From Symbiodinium natans (taxonomy: Eukaryota > Sar > Dinophyceae > Suessiales > Symbiodiniaceae), in contig CAJNDS010000195.1 of assembly GCA_905221605.1 (NCBI GenBank), forward strand, positions 62,501 through 102,500: a stretch of DNA of 40,000 nt. Reading direction: 5' to 3'. The position numbers and the translations under genes were made by a program. Positions 28,188 to 38,116 of this stretch are shown here, piece by piece (position 1 is the first letter of the stretch; each line of letters opens with the position of its first letter). The notes beneath the pieces are model-generated. The model was not told the origin of the DNA and made no database searches. It worked only from the letters and a program-made list of their open reading frames with translations.

Positions 28188-29817
28188 ACCGGACCTGATT
28201 GGCCACCTGTACCAAGTGTTTCAGGAGCGTCAGCCGCTCATCTGACATCTCGTCGTGGGAGTACTTGCAGAAATTTGACCCTTTCCGGCAACGTCCTCTG
28301 AGGTAATAATCGAAACAGCAATGGTGGAACCCTGCGTCCCTTAGTGCCTTCCTGGAAGCATTGTCCCAAGATTTGCCGGGCTCCCAAGTCCCTTCCAATG
28401 CTATGTCATCATTGTGAAGATACCTGCACGTAGTCCCGTATTTACAACCACCTTGATTGTAATGCAGACACAGACGACCTTTTGGCTCACCCGACATAGG
28501 TTCACCCTTTGATGCACCTTTGCCAAAATTGTACTTGGCCCGGAAGGCTAAATCCTCCCGCTCCTGCTGTGCCTCATCCACTGTACCTTCCTCTGTGGGA
28601 GGGTCACCGATGTTCCCATCCTCATCTTCAGCTTCTTGGCTGTTCTTTGGATCAGTTGACCCCCCTTCTGGCCAACCTTCACCATAACGACGATGCTCAT
28701 AGGGACAACCATCACCATTGCGACACCTTCCCTTATTGAAGAACTTGCACAGTTTGCTGTATCCAGGTGACACAGTCTGTGGAGTCATGTGAGCCTTTTT
28801 GTACTGGTCAGGATCCATGTAGGCTTCCATTGGCTTGTTCTCCCTTTTGCTCATGGATTGCACTGCACCATCAAGCTCCTGCAAAAATAGCTTGGTATCC
28901 AACCAAAGCGCGTTCCAAAACTCATCTTCCCCTTGATTCAGCACCGTTGCCACCGCTTCACCCACAACTGGTCGAGTAAATCTCCTTTTTCTGCATGCCA
29001 GTTCGAAAAGCGCGTTGTGGTACTGTTTTCGGGAAAAAGTGGTCAACTTTCCCAAGCCTGTGCTTTCTGTACCATCAGGCTTCCAACCATCATTTTGCAA
29101 GATGCCATACGCGCGCCGAGCTTCCGCATTGAGGAATGCATGATCTGCAACACACTCCTGTAGCTCTTCCATTGGGCGACCCAACAGCATCCCAGTAATT
29201 TTTCCAACATAGGCCTCATCTTCGTTTCCATTCTCCAGAAGAGCTTTGTAGATCTTTTCTCCATAAAGTTGCCTTTCCTCTCGTTCCTCTGAGGATAACT
29301 CCTGTACCACAAGCCCTTCATCGGATTGCTCTTCCTCCTGTTTCCAGTCCCATTGACCGTTGGAATCTTGGTACCATTGACCAGCATACCATGAATCCGT
29401 CCACCACGTACTCCAGTCGCTGGGTTTCCATTTACGCAGCGTAGAAGAAGAGTCCTCCATGTCCTCTTCCAAAACCAGAAAGGTGTCCAAGATTATGGTA
29501 CCATCATCTTCCACTCGTTTCACTGTTCCATTGACAGTATCACCAAATTTGAACTGATATGTTTTGTTCCCTTCTGCAGGAACCAATACATTCACATCAC
29601 CATGGTCCAAAAAGGCTCCATACCCATTGATGCAGCGCACTAGACCCACGATCCTATCTCCCTCTTGATAGCAATGTTCCCCAGGTGATTCCAAGGCTCC
29701 CGCTCGGGGCACTTTCTTTGCATGCTCTTCAGAAACCATCTCTGTATCATCGGCTCCTGGCGCATCCTTTGTCTTCACCTTTGGGTCACACTGCTCGTCC
29801 TGCTCCACGAGTCCCAC
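28117..29817 (-). pseudogene. Gag-like polyprotein segment 2: S1, MLLE, three CCCH fingers (copy 2)
   Basis: 566 codons. It begins GLVEQDEQCDPKVKTKDAPG, so the end of copy 1 segment 1 (QCDP) is here fused in frame with the start of segment 2 (KVKTKDAPG). This shows that segments 1 and 2 were one frame. S1-like domain about 53-115, MLLE about 181-243 with KITGMLL intact, CCCH fingers starting near C357, C450 and C501 with all zinc ligands. The frame is lost at the 3' edge by a 1-nt insertion near 28155. The apparent ATG is internal. Confidence 0.82.
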
Positions 29818-31496
29818 AGGCTCATCTCCTTTGTGCTCCTGGATTTCAGGACCTCCCTTTTTTCTGCCAAAGGCTTTGCCTCATCTGCTGCAGTTCGCTC
29901 GGTGTCGACTTCCGGCGAGCTTCCAGACGGCAATACTTCTCCCTTCATGGGAGTGGACCCATCATTGGAGTCTTTTGTCTCACCTTCTGCAGCAGGCAAA
30001 TTTTCTTCCACTGCAGGGCTATTGAATTGATCATCCACGGCAGGCGCATTTTCTTCCACCGCAGGCTCCTTTGGTTCCATGGTTTCCAAAGGAGAATTGC
30101 CACCATCATTGACCACAGCTGCCTCATCGGCTCCGGTGTAGCCCTTGTCATTTCGTTCCTCGCAGCTAACTTCAGGTTGCACCAGTGCGTCCACCTGTGA
30201 ACCTCCGTCATCAGCTACTGCGGAGACCTGCGCCCCATTGTTGCAGTCGCCCGTGGAACGTAACACCATATGCACCTCAACCCGTGCTTCCTTCGCACTC
30301 CAGGTACTATCTGGCGCATCGACCCGCGCATCATTGGCGCTCCAGGCCTCATCTTTCAGATCTTCCGTGTCTCCAGCTATTCCAGAAGCTTCTTTTTCCC
30401 CTTGAATGGCAGGATTCTTGGCACCAAACGAAGAGACCTCCTCAGTCGCAACACACAACTTTTTCCCTCCGTCTTCCGAATCTCCAGGACCGCCTTCCTG
30501 AACGACAGGTACCACATCCACCACTCGCTCTTCTGCAGCCGACACAGTTCCGATCTCCACATTGGGAATTTTTTCTTCTGGACCCACCGATTCCACCGCT
30601 GCCACACCCTCAGAAAGCGCTCCCATTTCTTCCCGATCCAGATGTTGAGCTCCAGCGATGTCTGCTCGGTTTCCAGGAATCTCCTCCTCATCAGGAGAAC
30701 CCGAGGTCGGGGCGTCACCACCAGCCCTAGGACCGCTATCCCTGATAGTAGAGGAAAAATCTTTTTCACCTAAACTATTTACACTACCCTGGAATGCCCT
30801 CGTAGACTCAGGCGTCGGAGTAGAGGATGAAGAACCCAGTGCAGCCTCCATTTCCAGCTCATTGCCCGAAGGAGACCCAACCACCTCGTCACTCTTCATC
30901 TTTTCACCTACAACCGGCAATGTCCACTTGCTTTCCTGCGTATCCAGGCAGTAATAATATTGTCTCCCATCTTCATGGAGGTGCCATTCCCACATTGTGC
31001 CATCGCACGCTTGGATCAGATGCTCATCTTTCCGAAAACCATCCCTTTCAGAGACCTGACGCATCTCATCCTCTTCTTCTGACAACTGTCGCAACCTTTC
31101 AGCCTCCATCTGTAGGATCTCCTCCTCCCCCATGGCGTATTCAGCAGCTGGTGCAGCTTCAAAGCTGTCCGCACCCTTCTGTTCGCAACCGCTTCCACCA
31201 CCTTGGGAACTCGAAGATGGATCCCCTTTAATCTTGTTCAGAGGCCTCCTGGCCGCTTGCAGCACTTCTCCAATCAGATCGGTCTGAGACCCTTGGTCTA
31301 CCATTCGACCCGAAGTCGAAGTCGACGGCTGATACCCGTGTTTTTGCAACACTCGTAAAACAGTCACCTCCATTTCACGATCTATACCACCAGTCGCGTC
31401 CCAGTTCCTTTTTTCACCAGGCTTTGGCGATACAGAGACAGCACGTCCTTCAGCTTCAGCATTGCCAACCATATCCACATTGGGATTCATACCCAC
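29775..31496 (-). pseudogene. Gag-like polyprotein segment 1 with WW domain (copy 2)
   Basis: 573 codons matching copy 1 segment 1 from GMNPNVDMV onward, with an intact WW domain (WEWH, DGRQYYY, KWTLP). The frame changes near 29860, where one base is missing relative to copy 1 (AEKREVLK instead of AEKKGGPE), so the last about 32 residues are out of frame. Confidence 0.82.
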
Positions 31497-31660
31497 ATTG
31501 GGGTTTCTGCAACCAAGGCTTCTTCCAGATGTTCTTCAGCGCCGGGAATCACCTCTTCCAGCACCGCTCTTTCACCCAGAGACTCAGCTGCACCATTTCC
31601 AGCTCCACCATTCTGTCCACCATCCGAGGAAGGTTGGAGCCATCGCTTAGGAGAAGGCAT
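31487..31660 (-). pseudogene. Gag-like polyprotein N-terminus (copy 2)
   Basis: 57 codons starting at the conserved ATG (MPSPKRWLQP). A 1-nt deletion near 31503 relative to copy 1 leads to a stop at 31487-31489. An in-frame TAA lies just upstream of the ATG, which supports this start for the family. Confidence 0.78.
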
Positions 31661-31715
31661 TGCTTCTTGATCCCAAAGATCTTAAGACAACACTCAACCG
31701 CAGGGAACCTAATTT

Positions 31716-31727
31716 GGGCTCATAACC
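31716..31727 (-). promoter_or_regulatory. Primer binding site, half initiator tRNA-Met (copy 2)
   Basis: GGTTATGAGCCC on the element strand, immediately after the 5' LTR, identical to copy 1. Confidence 0.75.
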
Positions 31728-32014
31728 TACGGGGGCAACCGAAAGGGAACAGGGAAAGAAACCAACCCTCAGCAGTCGCCTATATGGATTTCCCAGATCG
31801 AACCAGAAACAAGAACACCCACCCCTACGGGGACAGGATAAGGGAGAAGGGACGGGACTACTCCAACCCGTTAAACCCAACCCCAGGCGTACGTGCTTTT
31901 TCAACAAAAGCTGACGGCTCTTGGCCATCTTGAGCCAAATAAGATTTCCGGGTTCATTGACCCTTCCAACCCTCAACACTAACTCCTTTCTACAATACCA
32001 ATTGCAGCTCCGCA
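31728..32014 (-). repeat. 5' LTR of copy 2
   Basis: 287 bp, one base different from the 3' LTR. TTTGGCTCAAG (element strand) lies at 31929-31939, followed by ATGG. The target duplication CCCGA follows at 32015-32019. Confidence 0.92.
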
Positions 32015-32198
32015 CCCGAAACCCTAATCATTCCGACCCCCTATATTACTGTGGGAGAAGTGATTGGTGCACACCCCTCACTGAGGCATCGACGGTGTCA
32101 AGAAGATGTCCAAGTCCTTTTCTCGAACCAAGTCCCTGTCCACGTCAAATGTCCTCGAGCCTGCAGATGATCCTGTCGCTTGATTGGAAGAACCCCCG

Positions 32199-32240
32199 AA
32201 GGGTTTAGGGTTTAGGGTTTAGGGTTTGGGGTTTAGGGCT
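32199..32240 (-). repeat. TTTAGGG array
   Basis: Five to six units including one TTTGGGG. Confidence 0.85.
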
Positions 32241-32394
32241 TACGGAACCCCAAGCCCAAGCCGAAAACCCACACACTGACAGACCTGGTGTTGAAGTTTG
32301 GCATCCCAAGGATCCTATTCGAGACCAAATCTAAACTGGAGCCATCTGCCCTGAACTGGGTTCTTGTTCAGGAACTGCAGATCAGTTACAATAC

Positions 32395-32484
32395 TTTGGG
32401 AGGTTCCCCCTTTATACTAACAGTCCTAGGGATTATCGTACCCCTCGTATAATCCCTATGAAGGACTGTTAGGAAAATCCCAAA
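32395..32484. repeat. Imperfect inverted repeat of about 90 bp
   Basis: TTTGGGAGGTTCC...TAACAGTCCT-AGGGATTAT faces ATAATCCCT-atga-AGGACTGTTA-GGAAAATCCCAAA across a loop of about 12 bp. It could be a small inverted-repeat element or a structured RNA. No second copy was noticed in the window. Confidence 0.6.
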
Positions 32485-32594
32485 CAACACTTCTCAATAA
32501 CAACCCGCATTGTGGCAACACTTTTGGCAAGGTTCCTTGTCAAGAACCCCGTGAAACTTAGCGAACCTCGGTTACTGTAAGAAATATATGTTAA

Positions 32595-32865
32595 AACTTA
32601 TACTTCTATTCTATGCTATTCTATTCTTTTCTATTCTCTTCTCTTCTGTTCTATTATTTCCTATTCTCTTCTACTTTAGTTCAATTCAATTCAGTTCTGT
32701 TCGGTTCTAGTCCGATGTATGCATACTTATACATGTATATGTACAGGTTTTTATATTCTACAACATGTTTCATGTTGTATATTGGATACACACACACACA
32801 CATATATATATATAAGTATATATATATATTAATATATATATATATGAGTATATTTTTTGTTGTTA
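32595..32865. repeat. Degenerate TTCTA-type repeat and CA/TA microsatellite
   Basis: TTCTATTCTATGC-type pentamer repeats at 32605-32710, then (CA)n passing into (TA)n at about 32785-32850. Frames here are low complexity. Confidence 0.88.
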
Positions 32866-32965
32866 CCATACTTTGAAGTTATAGCAGCCCATAGTTTATG
32901 GCCTCTTTGGGTGTTAAGACGCTCTCTTGCAGAGACCAGCAGTGGAGGCACAACCCTGAGACCTG

Positions 32966-33096
32966 AACCCGAGCACGAAACCCTAAACCCTAAGCCTGAA
33001 ACCCTAAACCCTAAACCCTAAACCCTAAACCCTAAACCCTAAACCCTAAACCCTAAACCCTAAACCCTAAACCCCAAACCCTAAACCCTGAACCTT
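32966..33096 (+). repeat. CCCTAAA array
   Basis: About eighteen units with few variants. Confidence 0.92.
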
Positions 33097-33160
33097 GAGG
33101 TGCCTGAAGACATGGGAGACAGGACCAGGGTTTCTGGACATGGAAAAATTCGAGGGTGTA

Positions 33161-33172
33161 CTTGGAGGTTCA
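33161..33172. mobile_element. Solitary family-1 end
   Basis: CTTGGAGGTTCA preceded by TA, directly joined to a TTTAGGG array. No partner end lies nearby, so this looks like a truncated family-1 element. Confidence 0.45.
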
Positions 33173-33316
33173 GGGTAGGGTTTAGGGTTTAGGGTTTAGG
33201 GTTTAGGGTTTAGGGTTTAGGGTTTAGGGTTTTGGGTTTAGGGATTAGGGATTAGGGATTAGGGTTTAGGGTTTAGGGTTTAGGGTTTAAGGTTTCGGGT
33301 TTAGGGTGTAGGGTGA
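33173..33316 (-). repeat. TTTAGGG array with GATTAGG variants
   Basis: About twenty units including three consecutive GGGATTA variants near 33240-33260. Confidence 0.9.
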
Positions 33317-33805
33317 AGGGCGTCTCGCCGCGCAGCGGCAGGAAGTACCATGTGGAAATGGCGCCCCTGCACACCCAGGGGGTGTGGGGGGGCTGCATGT
33401 CACGCGAAGGCATTTATTATCAATGCAGTCCAACAATTTTCATTGGTGCTGGTTTCTTTCCCCCCGCCCGCTGTGAGCTTTCACAGGCCACCACCCAAAC
33501 CACTGCCTTTTAAGGTTTAGGGCTGTCGCCCTCAGTTCCCCACCATTGCTTCAGGAGGGCCAGAGGGCAGGGGATCAGGGGAGGTCAAGGGGGCTCAGGG
33601 AAGGCATGGGCGAGCGACAGCTGGCCATGGGCTAGGCCTTGCACAGCACAGCCCTAGGGGCTGTATTCGACCAGTCTCCAATGGCACCACCCATTGTCCA
33701 ACCACGAAAAGTGTGTCTCGCTGCCGGAATTAGTTCGGGGGTCCAGGCACCCTAGTAGAGGGTGGGTACGGCCTCAGCAGGCCGGAATTTAGGTTCGGGG
33801 TTTAG
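33317..33805. other. Unique stretch, no recognisable gene
   Basis: One short plus frame (33313-33513) without recognisable domain. G/A-rich sequence with repeated AGGGG words near 33550-33600. Confidence 0.4.
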
Positions 33806-33939
33806 GGTTCAGGGTTCTTAGTAGCCAATTAGAAGTGTACTTATAACCCACTTGTAAGCCCCTTAGGTACCGTAATCGGGTTAGAGATGGGCTATACGTT
33901 CAGTTATCATTGGGTTACCGAAGCACCCTGAACCTCCAA
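33806..33939. mobile_element. Family-1 short inverted-repeat element, left end eroded
   Basis: The right end TGAACCTCCAA (33929-33939) and interior CTTAGTAGCC, TGTACTTATAACCCA match the copy at 17536. The left end keeps only GGTTCAGGGTTCTTAGTAGCC and merges with a TTTAGGG array. Confidence 0.5.
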
Positions 33940-34024
33940 TTAGGATTCAAGGAGTTTAGCATTGATGTCCGTAGGGGTGCGTAGTTTTTGGGGCGAAGAC
34001 CCGAGTCTTTCGCGCGAGTTTTGC

Positions 34025-34450
34025 TCATGCCCAACAGAACATCCCCCGAATCGCGAAGGTGCAGGCACCGGAGAGACGAACATTGGATGAGCATTCATTT
34101 TTTGTTATTATGAAGCGCTGCCACCCACCACCATGAGTACTGACTGGGCTTGCGAACCATTCCATTGTCACAGACGCTGATCCCAAACCGACGCGTGCAT
34201 GCTCTAACACGACGTCCATCACACAGTGCACCCTCGCAACTGATTGCCCTCCAACTCCACCTGCATGCCTGCCCTCCAGATTCGCCCTCCGCGGATTTCG
34301 GAATCTGAATACGCGACATAGAATCGCTCCAGGATGCGACGGTATGCAGCGTTGCATTGCGGACATATCATCGTGCCTGACTCGTCGGCCATGGTGATGC
34401 CATCTGTCTGGGTGCCCAGATCCCCCACAAGGCTGCACTGAAAGCTTCAC
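34025..34450 (-). other. Weak coding candidate, unidentified
   Basis: Two overlapping minus frames: 141 codons (34025-34450), and a shorter one at 34219-34428 whose second Met starts MADESGTMICPQCNAAYRRI with a C-x2-C pair. Neither has a recognisable domain, and they cannot both be real. A small gene or broken gene is possible; this is listed only because the composition of the shorter frame is protein-like. Confidence 0.2.
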
Positions 34451-34698
34451 ATGCTCGTCGGTGTCGATGTCTCTGACAGCCCTGGCGTCCGAATCATCTG
34501 GGGGTCGGAATCATTACGAATAGTATTCCCTCATGGTCCCTACTATATTATCATACTATAACGTCCCCTAAATCCTATTCTATTTATGAAGGCCCCTATA
34601 TTAACGTGTTTCATGCAATGAAAGTCCCTTTGACGCGCCTGACTTCTTCTAGGCTTTCGTAGCTGCCAAGGTGACATGTGACTCTGAGATCCATGCGG

Positions 34699-34752
34699 TT
34701 TAGGGTTTAGGGTTTAGGGTTTAGGGTTTAGAGTGCAGGGTTTAGGGTTTAC
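34699..34752 (-). repeat. TTTAGGG array
   Basis: About seven units, one GTGCAGG variant. Confidence 0.85.
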
Positions 34753-34875
34753 ATTCCTATTGCCTGCTAGCACAGCTACAAGGCCCTGTGAACCCTTAGG
34801 GCGAGCACCAGCCCGAAAACAGTGGGGTTTTCGTTGGCTCGCACCCACAAATGGATCTGCTCATGCAAAAAACGG

Positions 34876-35125
34876 GGTTTAGGGTGTAGGGTACCCTAAA
34901 CACTAAACCCTAAACCCTAGACCCTAAACCCTAAACCCTAAACCCTAAACCCTAGACCCTAGACCCTAGACCCTAGACCCTAGACCCTAGACCCTAGACC
35001 CTAGACCCTAGACCCTAGACCCTAGACCCTAGACCCGAGCCCCGAGACCCTAGACCCTAGACCCTAGACCCTAGACCCCAGACCCTAAACCCTAAACCCT
35101 AAACCCTAAACCCCAAACCTTAAGC
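34876..35125 (+). repeat. Telomere-like array with a long homogeneous CCCTAGA block
   Basis: A TTTAGGG/CCCTAAA inversion near 34885, CCCTAAA units, then about eighteen CCCTAGA units (about 34950-35085, one pair of CCCGAG interruptions), then CCCTAAA again. A single variant fills about 130 bp. Confidence 0.93.
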
Positions 35126-35237
35126 AACCCCACACCCTTAAAACCTTGGGATGCAAAGGAGATCTACCAGTTTTTCCAAGCGCGCTTTGCCGTCCAGCAT
35201 CGTGGGCAAGATGGACCCTGGGGTGGCACTTCCCAAG

Positions 35238-35352
35238 TTTAGGGTTTAGGGTTTAGGGTTCAGGGTTTAGGGTTTAGGGTTTAGGGTTCAGGGTTCAGGG
35301 TTTAGGGTTTAGGGTTCAGGGTTTAGGGTTTAGGGTTTAGGGTTCAGGGTTG
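35238..35352 (-). repeat. TTTAGGG/TTCAGGG array
   Basis: About sixteen units with interspersed TTCAGGG variants. Confidence 0.9.
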
Positions 35353-35528
35353 TTACTTTCCAGCACACCTGTGCACTGAAACTCCTGAACTCTGCGGGGT
35401 TTTGGGGTTTGTAGCGCTTGAGAGTTTAGGCCCTAAAGTGCCCTAAACCCTAAATCCGACCTGCCCAAGTTGGGTACCGTGGCTTGCAACGGTTTGGGGT
35501 TTCAGGGTTTGGGTCGAGGGCCCTGCAC

Positions 35529-35684
35529 CCCAAACCCTAAACCCTAAACCCTAAACCCTAAACCCTAAACCCTAAACCCTAAACCCTAAACCCTAAACCC
35601 TAAACCCTAAACCCTTAACCCTGAACCCTGAACCCTAAACCCTTAACCCTTAACCCTTAAACCCTAAACCCTAAACCCATCCCC
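35529..35684 (+). repeat. CCCTAAA array with CCCTTAA and CCCTGAA variants
   Basis: About twelve clean units, then grouped variants. Confidence 0.9.
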
Positions 35685-35833
35685 CCCTAAACGTCGAGCT
35701 CCGGGGTTGAAACCTTCAGGGATTGGGGGTTGCAGGGTCTGGGGTCTCACGCTTCGTGGGTGATAGTGCTAGGGGATAAATCGGGGTTGGAAAGCTTAGA
35801 GTTTAGGGTTTAGGGTCTAGGGTTTAGGGTAAC

Positions 35834-35945
35834 ATGGAGGTTTTACGATATTGGGGGTACCTTATTGGGGTCCAAATTTTTTAGGGAATCCTACTAATTT
35901 TTTGGGTCCATTCTAGGGGCCCACTGTTTTCGTGAGCCTTCACAT
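35834..35945. mobile_element. Diverged family-2-like element
   Basis: ACATGGAGGTTTTACGATATTGG resembles the left end of the copy at 22422 (ATATGGGGGTTTACGATAA), followed by GGGGGTACCTTATTGGGGTCC as in 4283-4415. The right end CGTGAGCCTTCACATGG is only a poor complement. Weak call. Confidence 0.35.
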
Positions 35946-35968
35946 GGAGCGTAAGAGCAAGACGCATC

Positions 35969-36041
35969 CCCTACACCCTAAACCCTAAACCCTAAACCCT
36001 AAACCCTAAACCCTAAACCCCTAAACCCCTAAACCCCGAAA
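35969..36041 (+). repeat. CCCTAAA array
   Basis: About ten units, the last ones with an extra C (CCCCTAAA). Confidence 0.88.
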
Positions 36042-37800
36042 GCCCTTCAAGTCTGTGCCCTCAATGGCGCCGCGGGTTGGGGATCCTATATGGTCAGACC
36101 TCCGATTTCTGGGTATGATAGAAAGGAAACCGTATCATAACAGGGACTGCGCCCTAACTCCCGCCTACCGGGTAGTATAGGACCCCAGAACTTCAGGTTT
36201 TTGGGACACTTGCAATGAAGTCCAGCTTAAATCCTAGAGGGCTTGCGTCTACACTGCAGTCACAGCAGGACGCCTTGTTTCCTCATGCTGCCCTCAGAAG
36301 CAGGTGCGCAGTCTACAGATGTAGCTTCTCCTTTGCTTCAACGGTTTCTACATAGATCCTTCTGATCCGTGCAACCGTGTAGTTTATCGAGACCAGGACG
36401 CGTTTCACTCCAAGCATAGCGTCGGCTTGCTTGACTACCAGGCAGGAATTTGCAAGCTCATGGGGGTGGGGGTTCTTGGGCTTTGCAGTTGCGCAGTTGA
36501 CCGATTTCAGGGATTTTTTGGGGTTGAAGGATTCTTAGTTGTCGGTTTGGCAGGTAGTATCCCAGAGCTTTGACTTGCTTCGACCAAAGCTGATCGTTGA
36601 GCCTTCCAGTCCTCCCTCTTCTTATGGTTTAGGGTCTGGGTTTACCCTAAACCCAAAACCCTAAAGTCCTGCTGAGGGCTCGCTACCAAGACTCGAGAGC
36701 CCCGAAGCTGTCCAAGCTTCGCGAGTGACCTATGAGCACTGAACGTGCAGCCGAGCTAAAGCTGGGGCTGCTGGACGCTCCAAGGCAAGGCAAGGCCCAC
36801 ACTGGCCGTCAAGGCGGTCGAGCCATGCAGACCATGTCTGAGCCCAGACAATTTCTGATCCTTTTGGAAAGCCCCCCAATTTGGCTGAGGCAGTCACAGG
36901 GCTTTCTGCTCTTAAAGCAGTCGGTTTGGGTCACACCCCGGCTTGACTTTCCGCCGTTTCAGCCACCCTAATGCCATCTGGTGGTTTGTACTTCGTCTTG
37001 GTAACAAGCTTTAAGGTCGTGCCGAAACCCTCTCATAAAAAAATCAATCGCTTCACTTATCCCAGATAGGTCTTTCTTGAATGTAGGCCTTCCATCGTAG
37101 TGACTTCTGTCGGCTTGTTGTGGATCACACTCCGGATGCTCGTGCGGCTACATGAGGATAGTGAATAAAAGAAAGCCCCCAAATTGGGGGGACCCCAGGA
37201 TGGGGGACCCCTAGACAACGGGTGCCAAATGCCTTCAAAAGAGCACGTCGGGACGCTGCGCTGGCCCGGTCGAGGGGCAGCGGTACCTCACCCCAGGATC
37301 GGAATCCTTTCGTTTCTGGATTTTTGGCCCCTAATTGGCCTGGACCAACAATGACAATTCGGCTTTAGAATAGCAGTGTTCGGGCCCAAGCTGCGACCCC
37401 GTTGAGTTGCCTTCTAAAAAGTCCACGAGCAAGCCTCTCAAAGGCCCCAAGTTTCATTTCTGGATTGTTTGGGCTCCGAGACGCTGGCCCGGTCGAGGGG
37501 CAGCGGTACCCCTGCGGTAACCCAAAGCCGTTTGTGTTGACGGTAGACGAGGGATGGCAAACGCCTTCAAACGAGCACGTCCCGATTTTGATGATGCAGC
37601 CTAGTTTTGGTCCAGGGAGGACGAACACTAGGGCAGCGCTTGCCAAAACTCCATCCCTTTGCAGCCCTGCCCCCGCGAGGCTCAGATCTGAAACAGCGTG
37701 CGCAGTGGTACAGCAGAACGTAATTGTAAACGCTTGCGCGCGCCGCCTCGGCAGCCGGGCCGGCCAGGACAGGAAAGGAGGAAAGAGGGTTTCGCAAAAA
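36042..37800. other. Unique stretch, no supported gene
   Basis: Contains a segment (36660-36785) repeated from 379-503, a short plus frame at 36732-36971 lying partly within that repeat, and a local duplication in which pieces at 37215-37290 recur in swapped order at 37480-37580. A pair of opposed frames at 37365-37997 covers low-complexity G/C runs. No domain recognised. Confidence 0.4.
36660..36785 (+). repeat. Dispersed repeat shared with 379-503
   Basis: Both copies run TGAGGGCTCGCTACCA, then GAGAGCCC(C)GAAGC, then GTCC(A/G)AGC, CGTGCAGC, AAAGCTGGG, CTGCTG(G/A)ACGCT. Similarity is roughly three-quarters by eye over about 125 bp, same orientation, and both begin next to a CCCTAAA-type motif. 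Confidence 0.6.
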
Positions 37801-37814
37801 AAGGGGAGGAAGGG

Positions 37815-37905
37815 CAGCGTGGGGGGGGGGTGCGGGGGGTGGGGGGGGGGGGGGTGGGGGGGGGGGGGGGGGTGGGTGGGTGGGGGTGGGGGTGGGTTAG
37901 GGGGT
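37815..37905 (+). repeat. Poly-G tract with T/C interruptions
   Basis: About 90 bp that is almost all G, the strand opposite of the 20117-20293 type of tract. Potential G-quadruplex. Frames across it are artefacts. Confidence 0.9.
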
Positions 37906-38116
37906 TTTGAGGCACTCCCCCTGTAGGAGCCACCGACAGCCGGGACCCTCCACGGCATCGGTTTGCGGCTCCTCCAAGCGATTGGGGGGGGTCCCACAGG
38001 GCGGGGGGGGGGGTGGCATCAGAAAATTTTGCATGGGGGGAAGGGTTGGGTTAGGGGGAAGGGGGTCTGCTTGTTCCAGACGCTTCTCGGCAGGAAGCCG
38101 AGGCGAACACACTCCC

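Larger units (their letters stand above)
23415..32014 (-). mobile_element. LTR retroelement copy 2 (8.6 kb, no pol detected)
   Basis: Same family and strand as copy 1. LTRs at 23415-23701 and 31728-32014 differ by one base, so insertion is recent. A 5-bp duplication CCCGA borders it. The primer site (31716-31727) and purine tract (23702-23710) match copy 1. The coding region is close to copy 1 throughout but is broken by several 1-nt indels and by deletions of about 61 and 181 bp. The LTR interiors differ far more from copy 1 than the coding region does. No pol-type motif was seen. Confidence 0.9.

Noticed and set aside
37365-37997. 210-codon minus frame and 174-codon plus frame in the same place
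   Set aside because: Both depend on the poly-G tract for much of their length and neither has a domain; at most one could be real and nothing favours either.
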